From NCBI RefSeq assembly GCF_900176645.1, contig NZ_FXAN01000004.1, positions 1 to 64,000 on the forward strand: a stretch of 64,000 nt of DNA, in the 5' to 3' direction. Shown here piece after piece: positions 63,486 to 64,000 of this stretch. A program made the position numbers and the translations under genes. This stretch comes from Burkholderia singularis. GTDB lineage: Bacteria; Pseudomonadota; Gammaproteobacteria; Burkholderiales; Burkholderiaceae. The stretch's first letter is position 1. Each line of letters opens with the position of its first letter. The notes below the pieces were generated by a model. It was not told the origin of the DNA and searched no databases. It saw nothing but the letters and a program-made list of their open reading frames with translations.

Positions 63486-64000
63486 TCAAATGCGCGCGGG
63501 CGCGCCCGTGAGGATGCCCGTTTGCGCGGGGTCCTGCCGGTAGTAGCGGGCGAGCAGTGCATACAGCTCGGGAAATTCGGCCTCGAACGGCCGCGGCTTG
63601 ACAAACAGTGCCTCGCTGCAGATCGCGAAGAACTCCGACGGATGGTCGGCCGCATACGGATCGATCAGCGAGTCTTGCTCGAAGCGCGGCCACGCGCGCT
63701 CCGGCACTGCGTCGACGCGGTCGCAGAAGCGATCGTATGCGTGGTCGAAGACGTCCGCCCAGCGCGCGCTGTCGAGCTCGGGCGCGTGCCAGCGCCGGAA
63801 CAGGGGCGGATGGCCGTCCGCCGCGCCGCTGATCATGTCGATCTTATGTGCGAACTCATGGATCACGACGTTGTACGCGTCCCGTCCGTCCGTCATCTGC
63901 ACGTCCTCCCACGACAGGATCACGGGGCCGCCTTCCCACGCTTCGCCGCTCGCATCGTGCTCGATTTCGTGGACGACGCCGTCCTCGTCCTCGACCGTCT
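63486..64000 (-). CDS. mtfA: MtfA-type zinc peptidase, 5' end beyond the window
   Basis: The visible C-terminal 171 residues contain the HExxH site of the M90 family (VVIHEFAHKIDMISGAADGHPP) and conserved downstream blocks (DPYAADHPSEFFAICSEALF and LYALLARYYRQDP). E. coli MtfA binds Mlc and so affects glucose PTS expression, and is an aminopeptidase. The frame continues past base 64000 (VHEIEHDASGEAWEGGPVI), so the start is outside. Gene and direction are sure; the full length is unknown. Confidence 0.93.
   Translation of the reverse strand, partial: TVEDEDGVVHEIEHDASGEAWEGGPVILSWEDVQMTDGRDAYNVVIHEFAHKIDMISGAADGHPPLFRRWHAPELDSARWADVFDHAYDRFCDRVDAVPERAWPRFEQDSLIDPYAADHPSEFFAICSEALFVKPRPFEAEFPELYALLARYYRQDPAQTGILTGAPARI

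Overview
The window is GC-rich, gene-dense chromosome from a beta-proteobacterium. Protein content and neighbourhoods point to Burkholderia, most likely the B. pseudomallei/mallei/thailandensis group: the rpsF-priB-rpsR-rplI-dnaB block, a complete Ara4N lipid A operon with ArnA split into two genes, moeA-moaD-moaE, clpB, hom-thrC, and short VNTR-type repeats. The species call is an inference from gene content. No rRNA, tRNA or CRISPR was seen.

Layout. 1-2.0 kb is a scar of dead mobile DNA: an IS3-family element (minus strand) split by a deleted IS1111-type element, beside the N-terminal stub of a phage-type integrase. 2.1-7.2 kb holds small enzymes (Dabb protein, thioesterase, HSL-type hydrolase, GNAT, NRDE protein, YgfZ). 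7.3-13.8 kb carries mltG-tmk-holB-GNAT-tatD, an ankyrin protein, a Rap1a/Tai-type secreted protein and an MscS channel. 14-20.5 kb has an orphan AAA ATPase, a GT4 glycosyltransferase, a SYLF lipoprotein, PsiF, an asparaginase and a BON-LysM protein. 21-25.8 kb is the glyoxylate-to-glycerate operon gcl-hyi-glxR with a divergent LysR gene. 25.8-28.9 kb is an ECF sigma/anti-sigma pair divergent from a Tat-exported metallophosphoesterase and a CuA-like cupredoxin. 29-34 kb has ribosomal and primosomal genes, dnaB, and a DUF47-Pit phosphate uptake pair. 34-38.3 kb has an NlpC/P60 lipoprotein, PIN-PhoH and Bcp. 38.4-45.6 kb is the Ara4N operon. 46-52.9 kb has alaA, hom, thrC and molybdopterin genes. 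53-57 kb has a truncated haemoglobin, an NsrR-type regulator and clpB. 57-64 kb has YidB, a ComEA-like protein, a MerR-CMD operon, MATE, a GT-C glycosyltransferase, rpmE2 and a partial mtfA.

The strongest regulatory readings are these. Two divergent promoters of identical architecture (GGGAATAAA, 13 bp, CGGTWKG) lie between the ECF sigma gene and the phosphoesterase-cupredoxin genes, suggesting one small ECF regulon. Three TTRAG direct repeats at 11-bp period sit over the -35 region of the Ara4N operon, resembling a PmrA/QseB box. A MerR-style promoter has a 19-bp spacer filled by a perfect palindrome. clpB has a sigma-32 type promoter.

Most of the window is ordinary core chromosome. The novelty candidates are the ECF/phosphoesterase/CuA-like module, whose cupredoxin has Met where the first copper histidine is expected, and the layered mobile-element scar.
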